DNA of 35,855 nucleotides. Source: an uncultured Clostridia bacterium (lineage in GTDB: Bacteria > Bacillota > Clostridia > Christensenellales > Borkfalkiaceae). The notes beneath the pieces were generated by a model. The model did not search any database. It was not told where the DNA came from and worked only from the letters and a program-made list of their open reading frames with translations. Shown here one piece after another: positions 21,215-29,348 of the stretch. Made by a program: the position numbers and the translations under genes. Position 1 is the first letter of the stretch, and each line of letters begins with the position of its first letter. The stretch lies in NCBI GenBank assembly GCA_947630775.1, contig CANRIY010000002.1:1-35855 (forward strand), given 5' to 3'.

Positions 21215-23161
21215 TTATGAATTTTTGCCTTTTTTATCGCTCTTTGCCTTCGGCGCACGGGGCGCATCGGGCTCCCGCACGAGGTAGAGGCATGTGAGCT
21301 TCGGGACGGGAAGCTGCAGGGACCAATTTCTCCCGTGGCTCGGTTTTTTGACCGCGGAATACACTCTCTTCGTCAGTTTACCCGCTCCGCCGTATTTTTT
21401 ATCATCCGAATTGAAAATGACCCTGTATTTTCCCTTTTCATTGACCCCGAGAAGGTAATCCGCCGCGTCGACGCCCGAGTATGATGTCACGCATAGTACT
21501 TCGTTCCCCGCCCTATCTCTGCGGATAAAGGCGACGATGTTGCGGTCGGCGTCGTCGGGAGCAAGCCATTCGAACCCGTCCCAGCTGTCCTCGATCTCAT
21601 AGAGCGCGGGCGTATCGAGATAAAAATGATTGAGCTCTTTGACATACCCCGAAAGCGCCCTGTGCATGTCGTACGTATCGCGCAGGAAGAATTCGATCCC
21701 CTCCTGATAGTTCCATTCCTTGAACTGCCCGATCTCATAGCCCATAAAGTTGAGCTTTTTCCCGGGGTGCGCCGTCATATAGCCGAGGAAGGCGCGGACA
21801 CCCGCAAATTTTTCTTCGTAATCGCCGGGCATCTTATTGATGAGAGAGCATTTTCCGTGGACGACCTCGTCGTGCGAGATCGGAAGGACATAGTTCTCGG
21901 AAAACGCATACATCATGGAGAAGGTCAGTTTATTGTGGCAGCCCATGCGGAAATAGGGATTCTGGCAAAGATAGGAGAGCATATCGTTCATCCAGCCCAT
22001 ATTCCACTTGAAGTTGAATCCCAGTCCGCCGACAGACGCGGGTTTTGTGACGAGCCCCCACGCCGTGCTTTCCTCCGCGATCATCATCGCATACGGGAAA
22101 CGGCGGAAAACCGCTTCGTTCAGGCGGCGCAGGAAGGCGATCGCCTCCAAATTTTTATTTTCACCGTAGATATTGGGCACCCATTCGCCGGGGCGCTTGT
22201 CGTAATCGAGATAGAGCATGGAAGCGACGGCGTCCACGCGGAGCCCGTCCACATGAAATTTATCGAAGAAGAAGCATGCGCCCGAAATGAGGAAGGAGAG
22301 AACTTCTTCCCTGCCGTAATCGAACCTGCGGGTGCCCCAGCTCTTGTGCTCCATGCGGTCCCATTGGCTGCTCTCGTAGAGGGGCTGTCCGTCAAATTCG
22401 TAGAGCCCGTGCGCGTCCTTCGGGAAGTGCGCGGGCACCCAATCGAGAATGACGCCGATCCCCGCCTGATGGAAGCAGTCGACGAGATACATAAAGTCCT
22501 TCGGCGTGCCGAGGCGGGATGTGACAGCAAAATAGCCCGTGACCTGATACCCCCACGATCCGTCAAAGGGATACTCCGTAACGGGCATAAATTCGACGTG
22601 CGTGTAGCCCATCTCCTTCACATAGGAAACGAGTTCGGACGCGAGCTCGCGGTAAGAAAGGTAGTTCCCGTCCTCATGCTTCTTCCACGAAAGAAGGTTG
22701 ACTTCATAGATATTGACGGGGGAAGCGAAGATATTTCTATCCTTCAAACCGTCGAAATAGGTCTTGTCCCCCCATGCATAGCCGTCCGTATCGTAGAGTT
22801 TGGAAGCGGTCGCGGGGGGCGTTTCGGTGTGGAAGCCGACGGGATCCGCCTTGAGGATCTGCCTTCCGTCCGCCGTCGTGATAGAGTATTTATAGATGTC
22901 GTATTCCTTCAGACCTTCGATAAAGAGCTCCCACGTCTCCCCGTCCACCATGCGTTCCATCACGTTAGCATCGGAATTCCATCCGTTGAAATCCCCGACG
23001 ACGGAAACGGAGCGCGCATGGGGCGCCCAAACGCGGAACACATATCCCGCCTTGCTGCCTGATACCGCTTTATGCGCGCCGAGGATCTCGTAGATCCTGT
23101 CATTTTTCCCGTGATGATACAGATAGAGCGGAAAATCCGTCTCTTTTACCGTGTTGCCCAT
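21215..23161 (-). CDS. glgB: 1,4-alpha-glucan branching enzyme
   Basis: GlgB cuts alpha-1,4 chains and re-attaches them as alpha-1,6 branches. The 648-residue product has an N-terminal CBM48 domain (about 25-120, GYVFRVWAPHARSVSVVGDF), then the GH13 barrel. DGLRVDAVASMLYLDY (305-320) carries the nucleophile Asp310, MIAEEST carries the acid/base Glu363, and SHDEVVHGK (429-437) is region IV. The C-terminal tail is Lys-rich. This is the first gene of the glg operon, with GGTGG a few bases before ATG and one strong promoter about 65 bp upstream. Confidence 0.96.
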   Translation of the reverse strand: MGNTVKETDFPLYLYHHGKNDRIYEILGAHKAVSGSKAGYVFRVWAPHARSVSVVGDFNGWNSDANVMERMVDGETWELFIEGLKEYDIYKYSITTADGRQILKADPVGFHTETPPATASKLYDTDGYAWGDKTYFDGLKDRNIFASPVNIYEVNLLSWKKHEDGNYLSYRELASELVSYVKEMGYTHVEFMPVTEYPFDGSWGYQVTGYFAVTSRLGTPKDFMYLVDCFHQAGIGVILDWVPAHFPKDAHGLYEFDGQPLYESSQWDRMEHKSWGTRRFDYGREEVLSFLISGACFFFDKFHVDGLRVDAVASMLYLDYDKRPGEWVPNIYGENKNLEAIAFLRRLNEAVFRRFPYAMMIAEESTAWGLVTKPASVGGLGFNFKWNMGWMNDMLSYLCQNPYFRMGCHNKLTFSMMYAFSENYVLPISHDEVVHGKCSLINKMPGDYEEKFAGVRAFLGYMTAHPGKKLNFMGYEIGQFKEWNYQEGIEFFLRDTYDMHRALSGYVKELNHFYLDTPALYEIEDSWDGFEWLAPDDADRNIVAFIRRDRAGNEVLCVTSYSGVDAADYLLGVNEKGKYRVIFNSDDKKYGGAGKLTKRVYSAVKKPSHGRNWSLQLPVPKLTCLYLVREPDAPRAPKAKSDKKGKNS

Positions 23162-23226
23162 ATTCCACCTTTACGTTTTGTCCATATCGGTCCGCTTGAA
23201 AGGGACATTTTCCCCAAACCTATCCT

Positions 23227-23255
23227 ATTATACTATATTTGCGCTTTACTTTCAA
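23227..23255 (-). promoter_or_regulatory. Main promoter of the glycogen operon
   Basis: On the minus strand, TTGAAA (23250-23255) and a perfect TATAAT (23227-23232) are 17 bp apart. The leader to the glgB start is about 60 bases, with no clear riboswitch or attenuator. No second strong promoter is apparent down to 13017, so the six genes probably form one transcript of about 10 kb. Confidence 0.8.
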
Positions 23256-23286
23256 TACCAAATTTTAATTTTTCTTCCCTTTTTCC

Positions 23287-23312
23287 AAAAAAATCCTCCG
23301 CGTAGCGGAGGA
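23287..23312 (-). terminator. Intrinsic terminator of murC
   Basis: A perfect 8-bp stem (23294-23301 with 23305-23312, three-base loop) follows the murC stop and is followed on the minus strand by seven T residues (23293-23287). It separates murC from the glg promoter. Confidence 0.9.
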
Positions 23313-23316
23313 AAAT

Positions 23317-24636
23317 TCACAGGATGCTCTTTGCAACGTCGTAGATGTCTCCCGCGCCGAGCACGAGGACCATATCCCCCTGCTTTACCCGCGAAAGAAG
23401 GGTCATGCGGAGCCTCTCGGGGGAAGAGATATAGGCGGCCGTCGGGAGATTGCCGGCAAGGCGGACGGCACTGCCTTCGAAGTCGAAGGCTTCGCGCGCC
23501 GCATACGTCTTGTAGATGATCGGAGACTCCGCTTTTGAGAGGACTTCCACAAATTCGTCCATAAGATCGCGCGTCCGCGTGTAAGTGTGCGGCTGAAAAA
23601 CCAAATGGACCTTCCCCTCCGTGATCCGCTGTGCCGTGACGAGCGTCGCTGCGATCTCCCGCGGATGATGGGCATAGTCGCAGACGAGGGGCGCGCCCTT
23701 CAGTTCCCCCACCTTTTCGAAACGCCTTCCGACGCCGCGGAAAGACGAGATCCCCGCCTTGATCTCCTCTGCGGAAAGCCCGAGAAGGCGGGCGCCCGCA
23801 TACGCCGCAAGCGCATTCATGACATGGACGATCCCAACGACGCGGAGTTTCATGCGGATCATCGGGATCCCGTTCTCCTCTACCGTGAAGGCATACCGTT
23901 CCCCGTCGCTTCTGAGGCAGGAAGCGCGGATCTCCCCGTTATGCAGTCCGAAGGAAAGCGCATGCGGGATGGAGCGGGCAAAGACGTCATCCGCGTTGAC
24001 GACCGCCTTTTCGGCTTTTGCCGCAAAGTCACGGTATGCGTCCTGCAACTCCTCTTTCGTCTTATAGCAATCCGTATGGTCGCGGTCGCAATTCAGAACA
24101 AGCCCGACTTCGCTGTCGAGATGAAGAAAACTGCGGCGGAATTCGCATGCTTCCGTGACGAAATACTCTCCCCCCGTGCTGTGAAAATTCCCGAGATCGA
24201 GGTCTTCTCCGCCGATATGGGAAGCAAACGGCTTTTTGCTCTCGGCAAAGATATGGGCGAGCATGGAGCTCGTCGTCGTCTTTCCGTGGCACCCCGCGAC
24301 GGAGACGACGTGCGGATAGTTTTTTGCGACGATCCCGAGCAGTTCCGCACGGGAAAGGATCCTTTTCCCTGCCTTTCGGGCACGGACGAGCTGCCTGTTC
24401 GTCGGAAGGATCGCTCCCGTTAAGATCACGGTGTTTTCGGTGATTTCTTCCTCTTCGCCGATAGAGACAGGGATCCCGCAGGCGCGGAGTTTCCGCGTGA
24501 AATGCCCCTCGGATGCGTCGCTTCCGCGGACGGCGACCCCCTTTTCTTTGAGAAGCTGTGCGAGTGCACTCATGCTCACGCCGCCTATTCCTATGAAATA
24601 ACAGCCCGTAATGACCTCGGAATCGATACAAAACAT
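23317..24636 (-). CDS. murC: UDP-N-acetylmuramate--L-alanine ligase
   Basis: MurC adds L-Ala to UDP-MurNAc, the first peptide step of peptidoglycan synthesis in the cytoplasm. The 439-residue product has the N-terminal Rossmann domain (YFIGIGGVSMSALAQLL, about 13-29), the ATP loop GCHGKTTTSSM (115-125), the central-domain ACEFRRSFL segment and the C-terminal DYAHHPREIAATL. The RBS is AGGAT a few bases before ATG 24636. Here it stands alone between the glg operon and the divergent spoVG, away from other mur genes. Confidence 0.96.
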   Translation of the reverse strand: MFCIDSEVITGCYFIGIGGVSMSALAQLLKEKGVAVRGSDASEGHFTRKLRACGIPVSIGEEEEITENTVILTGAILPTNRQLVRARKAGKRILSRAELLGIVAKNYPHVVSVAGCHGKTTTSSMLAHIFAESKKPFASHIGGEDLDLGNFHSTGGEYFVTEACEFRRSFLHLDSEVGLVLNCDRDHTDCYKTKEELQDAYRDFAAKAEKAVVNADDVFARSIPHALSFGLHNGEIRASCLRSDGERYAFTVEENGIPMIRMKLRVVGIVHVMNALAAYAGARLLGLSAEEIKAGISSFRGVGRRFEKVGELKGAPLVCDYAHHPREIAATLVTAQRITEGKVHLVFQPHTYTRTRDLMDEFVEVLSKAESPIIYKTYAAREAFDFEGSAVRLAGNLPTAAYISSPERLRMTLLSRVKQGDMVLVLGAGDIYDVAKSIL

Positions 24637-24708
24637 GCTTTATCCTATTCCGCAACATAAAAATTTGGTGAAATTTTCTCTAATTTAACTAAATTTTTTC
24701 GATAACTA

Positions 24709-24744
24709 TTGAATTATTCGGAAAAATGTGGTAACATTGTGAAT
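24709..24744 (+). promoter_or_regulatory. spoVG promoter region, sigma-A-like and sigma-H-like elements
   Basis: TTGAAT (24709-24714) and TAACAT (24732-24737) with 17 bp between could serve the main sigma factor. Overlapping them, GGAAAA (24720-24725) and GAAT (24741-24744) are spaced as in Bacillus sigma-H promoters (GGAWWW about 15 bp from GAAT). Bacillus spoVG is a classic sigma-H gene, so this reading is attractive but remains inference. Confidence 0.5.
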
Positions 24745-24770
24745 ATAAAAATACATTTGGAGGGATACCT

Positions 24771-25052
24771 ATGAAAGTTGGAGATGTGAGGATACGTCAG
24801 GTACGCCATTCGGATGGAAAACTTCGAGCCGTGGCGTCTATTACGATCGATGAATGCTTCGTCGTGCATGACATCAGAATTTTTGAGCGCGAGGGAACGC
24901 TCCTCGTCGCCATGCCGAGCAGAAAATCATCGGACGGCGGTTATAAAGATATCGCGCACCCCCTCAATACGGAGACGCGCGAATATATTCAGGGCGTGAT
25001 CCTTGACGCTTACAAAAAGTTCCTTGAAGAACAAACGACAGATGCGGAGTAA
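24771..25052 (+). CDS. spoVG: SpoVG, site-specific DNA/RNA-binding regulator
   Basis: SpoVG is a small nucleic-acid-binding regulator, first known from spore cortex formation and cell-division control in Bacillus. The 93-residue product matches the family along its length: MKVGDVRIRQV, ASITIDECFVVHDIRIFE, LLVAMPSRKSSDGGYKDIAHP and the C-terminal helix TREYIQGVILDAYKKFLEE. GGAGGG ends six bases before ATG. A strong terminator follows. In Bacillus it precedes glmU; here it is a single gene next to murC. Confidence 0.97.
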   Translation: MKVGDVRIRQVRHSDGKLRAVASITIDECFVVHDIRIFEREGTLLVAMPSRKSSDGGYKDIAHPLNTETREYIQGVILDAYKKFLEEQTTDAE

Positions 25053-25056
25053 AAGT

Positions 25057-25089
25057 CCCCGCCGGTGATACCGGCGGGGCTCAATTTTT
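25057..25089. terminator. Bidirectional terminator between spoVG and coaE
   Basis: A perfect 9-bp GC-only stem (25057-25065 with 25071-25079, loop TGATA) is followed on the plus strand by CTCAATTTTT. On the minus strand it is followed by ACTTTT. It can end both convergent transcripts. Confidence 0.9.
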
Positions 25090-25666
25090 ATAGGCCGAGC
25101 AAGGAGAGCGCTTTTTTTACGATGATACGGAGTTCTTCCTGCGAACCGTTGTTTTCGATGCGGATGACCCCTTTCTTCCGCCGTTCCTCATCGGGAAGCT
25201 GTGCGGAGATGCGGCGGGAAATTTCCGCCTCGGACAGCCCGTCCCGCGCCATCACCGAACTTATCCTCAGATCCTCGTCCCGTTCGACGGTAAGGATCCC
25301 GTCGAACAGATTTTCATATTTCCCTTCGAACAGGAGCGGAACTTCGGCAAAGGATACGGCATGCGCATTCATCTGCGCAAAGAGTTCTTCCATAATGCGC
25401 GGATGGGAAATCGCCTCAAGCCTGCGGCGGGCATTCATATCCACAAACACGAACGCGGCGATCAGTTTTTTAACGGGCTCCCCATCTTTGACACAGGTCG
25501 GAAACAGCTTCTTGACCGCCTCGAGATACTCCTTGTCTTTCCAGAGCGCCCTCGAGATCTCATCGCAGGAAAAAACGGGGTAGCCGAACTCTTTCAGGAT
25601 CCCGCAAACGGCGGTTTTCCCGCTTCCGATCCCGCCCGTCACGGCATATTTTTTACTTTGCATCAT
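25088..25666 (-). CDS. coaE: Dephospho-CoA kinase
   Basis: CoaE phosphorylates the ribose 3'-hydroxyl of dephospho-CoA in the last step of coenzyme A synthesis. The 192-residue product has the P-loop GGIGSGKT (11-18), the DEISRALW segment, FVFVDMNARRRLEAISHPRI and VPLLFEGKYENLFDGILTVE typical of the family. The start overlaps the polA stop by 14 bp; two adjacent ATGs (25666, 25663) are possible. The polA-coaE pair is common in Clostridia and is probably co-translated. Confidence 0.95.
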   Translation of the reverse strand: MMQSKKYAVTGGIGSGKTAVCGILKEFGYPVFSCDEISRALWKDKEYLEAVKKLFPTCVKDGEPVKKLIAAFVFVDMNARRRLEAISHPRIMEELFAQMNAHAVSFAEVPLLFEGKYENLFDGILTVERDEDLRISSVMARDGLSEAEISRRISAQLPDEERRKKGVIRIENNGSQEELRIIVKKALSLLGL

Positions 25667-28199
25667 ACCAACTCTTCCCGACGGAGACCTCGGCGATGAG
25701 CGGAACGTTCAGTTCCACCGCCTTCTCCATCTCCTCTTTTAAGATCTTCTTTGCCTGCTCCGTCTCTTCGATGGGAACGTCGAGGATCAATTCATCGTGT
25801 ACCTGAAGGACGAGCATCGCCCGCATCCCCTCCTGCTTCAACCGTTTACAGACCGATAGCATCGCGATCTTGATGATGTCCGCCGCGCTCCCCTGAAGGG
25901 GCATGTTCATGGCGGCGCGTTCCCCGAACGACCGCTGGTTGAAATTGGGGGATTTCAGCTCTGGAATATAACGTTTTCTGCCCAAAATGGTCTTGACGTA
26001 CCCGTTTTCTTTGGCAAAACGTACGTTCTCATCCATATATTGTTTGACTTCGGGATTCGCCTCGAAATATCGGTTGATGTAACTTTGCGCTTCCGTTTGC
26101 GTTGTCCCGATGTCCTTGGCGAGCCCGAACGCGCTCATTCCGTAAATGATCCCGAAATTCACGCTCTTGGCGCGTCTCCGCTGCAAGGGCGTCACTTCGG
26201 AAATGGGCACGCCGAAGACGAGGGAAGCCGTGGCGGCATGGATATCGTCCCCCCGCCTGTATGCTTCCATGAGTTTGCGGCAGCCCGAAAAATGCGCAAG
26301 GAGCCTGAGCTCGATCTGGGAATAATCCGCGTCCACAAAGACGTGCCCGGGGCGGGCGATAAAGAGTTTCCTCAGTTCCCTGCCCTCGTCCGTTTTAACG
26401 GGAATGTTCTGCAGGTTCGGGTTCGCGCTCGAAAGCCTTCCCGTCGTCGTCATCGTCTGGTTGTACGTCGTATGGATGACCCCTCCCGTGACGAGCGGAC
26501 GGATCCCGTCGATGTAAGTCGATTGAAGCTTTTGGATCTCGCGGTAACGGAGGATCAGGCGGACGATCTCGTGCTCTTCCGCAAGACGTTCCAAGACGTC
26601 CGCGCTTGTCGAATACCCGCCGCGCGAATTCCTCTTCGCCCCCTTCGGATCGTAACCGAGTTTGTCGAAGAGAACTTCGGAAAGCTGGAAAGGCGAATTG
26701 ATATTAAAATTCTCGACGCCCGCGAGCGTATAGATCTGTTCGGACAAAACGGCAAGCTCGCGCGTGAATTTTTCGGAAAATTCGGGGAATTTATCGGTAT
26801 CCACACACACGCCCGCCCGTTCCATGTCGAAAAGGACATTGATCAGCGGGAGTTCGATGTTGCGGTAGAGCTCCTCTTCCGCCGATCCCTTCGTCTTTTC
26901 GGCCGCCTCGCGGTAGGCGAGCATGAGTCCGTACGCACTGTTTTCATCCGAAAGATCGTAATCTTTGACAAACTGCGAAGGGCTCACGAGCCGAAGATTG
27001 GAGTCCGCGAGATAGCGAAGGAGCGAGACGTCTTCGACGCGGCATCCTATCCCGACGCCGATCTCCGCAAAACGGTGGAGAAGATATTTGAGATCGGGAA
27101 CGATCGCGAGCCGCCCGCCCGAGAACAGTTCTTCGATGACGGGGAGAAGCTCGCCGAAGAAAAAGCCGTTTTGCAAAAAATTCTCGCGCAATGGGAAAAT
27201 GTACTCGGTTTTTCCCGAAAATATGTGGCAGGCTCTCTCTTCAAGACAGAATGAAAACTCTTTGATCCCGGGGATCAGCGCCAAAAAACTCCCGATATCG
27301 GTGCAATTTACGGTATCGACGGATATTTTTTTCGTCTGTACGAAATATTCGTTATCCACGAGCGAGCGGAATTCGAGCCTCGAAAAATATTCGCGCGCCG
27401 CTTCGGGGAAGGGAAGGGTCAGCGTGCAGTCCTCCAAGGCCGTATCGAGCGGCACGTTCAGATCGATCGTCGCGAGCGTGTGCGAAAGATCCGCCATCGC
27501 CTTCCCCTCTTCGAGCCTCCTTTTCAGGGATGCGGAGAGTTCATCCAAATGGCGGTAGATCTCCTCTACGGTGCCGTAGCGGCGCAGAAGTTCCATGGCG
27601 CTCTTGGGCCCCACCCCCCTGACACCGGGAATGTTATCCGAAGTGTCGCCCATGAGTGCCTTCTCTTCGATGATCTGGAGAGGCGTAAGACCGACTTTCA
27701 CGTAAAAATTCTCGTTTGAGAGGAGATCGATCTCCGTTACGCCCCGCTTGGTAAAACAGACGCTCACATGCTCGTTGACGAGCTGGTAGGAGTCCCTGTC
27801 TCCCGTATAAATCAAAATATCGGTATCGGGGAACTTGCGGGAGAGCGTCCCGATCACGTCGTCCGCCTCGAATCCCTCTTTTTCAACGATGCAGATCCGC
27901 ATGGCGCGGAGCGCCTCTTTCAGCATAGGCACCTGTACGGCAAGTTCTTCAGGCATGGGCGAACGGGTCGCCTTGTATCCGTCGTACATCTTATGGCGGA
28001 ATGTGGGCGCATGAAGGTCGAACGCGACCGCAAAATATTCGGGCGAGACCGTATCGATGATCTTAAAAATGAGCTTTACAAACCCGAAAATGCCGTTTGT
28101 CGGGACACCGTCTTTGGTCGTGAAGATGTTCATCGCATAAAAAGCCCTGTTCAAAAGACTGTTGCCGTCCACAAGAACAAGTTTTTTTCTTTCGCCCAT
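25653..28199 (-). CDS. polA: DNA polymerase I
   Basis: Pol I fills gaps and removes RNA primers in replication and repair. The 848-residue product has a 5'-3' exonuclease domain (about 1-290, with FDLHAPTFRHKMYDGYKATR and the helix-hairpin-helix GDTSDNIPGVRGVGPKSA). A middle domain lacks the DEDD residues of a proofreading exonuclease. The polymerase domain carries motif A DADYSQIELRLLAHF (from about 623), motif B RRRAKSVNFGIIYG (about 674-687) and motif C LQVHDELILD (about 798-807). I chose ATG 28199 (AGAGGTG six bases upstream) over the in-frame GTG at 28208, which overlaps the SD. Confidence 0.97.
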   Translation of the reverse strand: MGERKKLVLVDGNSLLNRAFYAMNIFTTKDGVPTNGIFGFVKLIFKIIDTVSPEYFAVAFDLHAPTFRHKMYDGYKATRSPMPEELAVQVPMLKEALRAMRICIVEKEGFEADDVIGTLSRKFPDTDILIYTGDRDSYQLVNEHVSVCFTKRGVTEIDLLSNENFYVKVGLTPLQIIEEKALMGDTSDNIPGVRGVGPKSAMELLRRYGTVEEIYRHLDELSASLKRRLEEGKAMADLSHTLATIDLNVPLDTALEDCTLTLPFPEAAREYFSRLEFRSLVDNEYFVQTKKISVDTVNCTDIGSFLALIPGIKEFSFCLEERACHIFSGKTEYIFPLRENFLQNGFFFGELLPVIEELFSGGRLAIVPDLKYLLHRFAEIGVGIGCRVEDVSLLRYLADSNLRLVSPSQFVKDYDLSDENSAYGLMLAYREAAEKTKGSAEEELYRNIELPLINVLFDMERAGVCVDTDKFPEFSEKFTRELAVLSEQIYTLAGVENFNINSPFQLSEVLFDKLGYDPKGAKRNSRGGYSTSADVLERLAEEHEIVRLILRYREIQKLQSTYIDGIRPLVTGGVIHTTYNQTMTTTGRLSSANPNLQNIPVKTDEGRELRKLFIARPGHVFVDADYSQIELRLLAHFSGCRKLMEAYRRGDDIHAATASLVFGVPISEVTPLQRRRAKSVNFGIIYGMSAFGLAKDIGTTQTEAQSYINRYFEANPEVKQYMDENVRFAKENGYVKTILGRKRYIPELKSPNFNQRSFGERAAMNMPLQGSAADIIKIAMLSVCKRLKQEGMRAMLVLQVHDELILDVPIEETEQAKKILKEEMEKAVELNVPLIAEVSVGKSWYDAK

Positions 28200-28267
28200 A
28201 TGATTCACCTCTTTTCGGATATTGTATCATGCTTTTGTTTTTTTTGCAAGAAAATCAGGGAAATCGC

Positions 28268-28296
28268 TTGCTTTTTTCCTGACTTTATTATATAAT
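28268..28296 (+). promoter_or_regulatory. tRNA-Leu promoter
   Basis: TTGCTT (28268-28273) and a perfect TATAAT (28291-28296) with 17-bp spacing stand 12 bp before the tRNA 5' end. Confidence 0.8.
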
Positions 28297-28307
28297 TCGG
28301 TTGTTGC

Positions 28308-28394
28308 GCCGGTGTGGTGGAATTGGCAGACGCGCTGGACTCAAAATCCTGTGGTAGTGATACCGTATCGGTTCGACCCCGATCACCGGCACCA
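28308..28394 (+). tRNA. tRNA-Leu (anticodon CAA)
   Basis: An 87-nt class II tRNA with encoded CCA. The acceptor stem is GCCGGTG/CACCGGC, the D-arm is GTG/CGC, the anticodon loop CTCAAAA gives CAA (reads UUG), the long variable arm pairs GGTA with TACC, and the T arm is ATCGG-TTCGACC-CCGAT. The anticodon stem contains a T-T mismatch (positions 28 and 42: CTGGA against TCCTG). Its 3' end is the outer part of the inverted repeat of its terminator. Confidence 0.97.
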
Positions 28395-28430
28395 AAAAAG
28401 GCACCCCAAAAGGGTGCCTTTTTTGGTGCC
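28388..28430 (+). terminator. tRNA-Leu terminator, inverted repeat that includes the tRNA 3' end
   Basis: The core is a 7-bp stem (28400-28406 with 28412-28418) followed by T6 (28419-28424). The repeat extends through the A6/T6 tracts to GGCACC (28388-28393, the tRNA end) and GGTGCC (28425-28430), a perfect 19-bp inverted repeat overall. Confidence 0.9.
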
Positions 28431-28550
28431 GTGAAGGGATCGGACAGTTCCGTTCAACCCAAATCGTAAAACTAACGTGAACTTTTCCAAAACGAATTTC
28501 TTGCTGTATCAAATTTATACCAAAACCCATTGCCGGTCACGCGAGAAGGC

Positions 28551-28958
28551 TCAGATCCTTTCGAGCAATTCTTCGGGCTTGATCGCCGTGACTTTGCTGC
28601 CATTGAAATCCTTGATGTTTCGTGTAACGATATAATCGGCGCGGATCCGTTTTGCGGCAACGCTCTGGAGAGCGTCCTCAAAATCCCCGAATCCAAGGGC
28701 GGCAGCCTTCTTTAAATCGTCCTTTTTCAGATCTGCGATCCCGAGGAGTAGCGAAATTTGCCCGATCACCTCTTTTACGCGCTCCGCATCGAGTTCCTTG
28801 CGCATGATATAGACGATGTTCGGGATAGAGAGCGCGGAGACATAGCCCTCGATCTTCCCGATCTCGCAGAGTTTCAAGATCTTGGCGGATGCGTCAACGT
28901 AGGGCGTGCGATTCGTGAGAACATCCAAAAGAACATTCGTATCAATCAAGATTTTCAT
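28551..28958 (-). CDS. PIN-domain ribonuclease toxin (VapC-like)
   Basis: The 135-residue product is a PIN-domain protein, probably the toxin of a toxin-antitoxin pair. The expected acidic residues are visible: Asp6 in DTNVLLD with Asp12, the Asp92/Glu94/Asp95 cluster in GDFEDALQ and Asp117 in TRNIKDF. PIN toxins cleave tRNA or rRNA. The substrate cannot be read here. It overlaps its antitoxin gene by 17 bp and is co-transcribed. About 120 bp of featureless DNA separate its stop from the tRNA terminator. Confidence 0.9.
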   Translation of the reverse strand: MKILIDTNVLLDVLTNRTPYVDASAKILKLCEIGKIEGYVSALSIPNIVYIMRKELDAERVKEVIGQISLLLGIADLKKDDLKKAAALGFGDFEDALQSVAAKRIRADYIVTRNIKDFNGSKVTAIKPEELLERI

Positions 28959-29175
28959 ACTTCTTTCTCCGTTCCTCGCGCATTTCCTTATCGTTATAAG
29001 CGCCTCTCAGGATTCCTGTCAGCGAATCTGTGAGAAAAGAAACGGTTTTGTCGCGGGAAATCAGCCTTGCCACTTCCTTCCCGTTGCGAAGGATCACAAC
29101 ATCATTTCCCGCCTGAACATATTGAAGATATTTTCCGAAGTTGTTCTGGATCTCGGTAGCCGATACTGTCGTCAT
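28942..29175 (-). CDS. Phd/YefM-family antitoxin
   Basis: The 77-residue product has the Phd/YefM DNA-binding N-terminus (VSATEIQNNFGKYLQYVQAG, then DVVILRNGKEVARLIS, about 4-40). A charged C-terminal tail (about 50-77) probably wraps the PIN toxin. The RBS is AGGGGGTGA eight bases before ATG. The promoter upstream overlaps a perfect 8-bp inverted repeat, the likely operator for autorepression. The first gene of the pair is the antitoxin, the usual order. Confidence 0.9.
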   Translation of the reverse strand: MTTVSATEIQNNFGKYLQYVQAGNDVVILRNGKEVARLISRDKTVSFLTDSLTGILRGAYNDKEMREERRKKYENLD

Positions 29176-29197
29176 CGTAGATCACCCCCTATATTAT

Positions 29198-29234
29198 CTA
29201 AAATCAGTATATCCGATTTTAGCAATTTCGTCAA
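29198..29234 (-). promoter_or_regulatory. Toxin-antitoxin promoter with overlapping operator
   Basis: On the minus strand, TTGACG (29229-29234) and TATACT (29206-29211) are 17 bp apart. The -10 lies in the nine-base spacer of a perfect inverted repeat, CTAAAATC (29198-29205) and GATTTTAG (29215-29222). Binding there by the antitoxin complex would block transcription. Confidence 0.8.
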
Positions 29235-29291
29235 CTGTTTTTTGAAAATTTCTTTTCTGCCGCGGGACGGGAGAATTGCCCGCACATTATG

Positions 29292-29320
29292 TTGATATTT
29301 TTGTCACAATATGCTATAAT
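29292..29320 (+). promoter_or_regulatory. Promoter of the DUF1848 gene
   Basis: TTGATA (29292-29297) and a perfect TATAAT (29315-29320) have 17-bp spacing. The leader is about 22 bases and contains GGGGG. Confidence 0.8.
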
Positions 29321-29348
29321 GCTTCCTATAAAAATTGGGGGAAAACCG

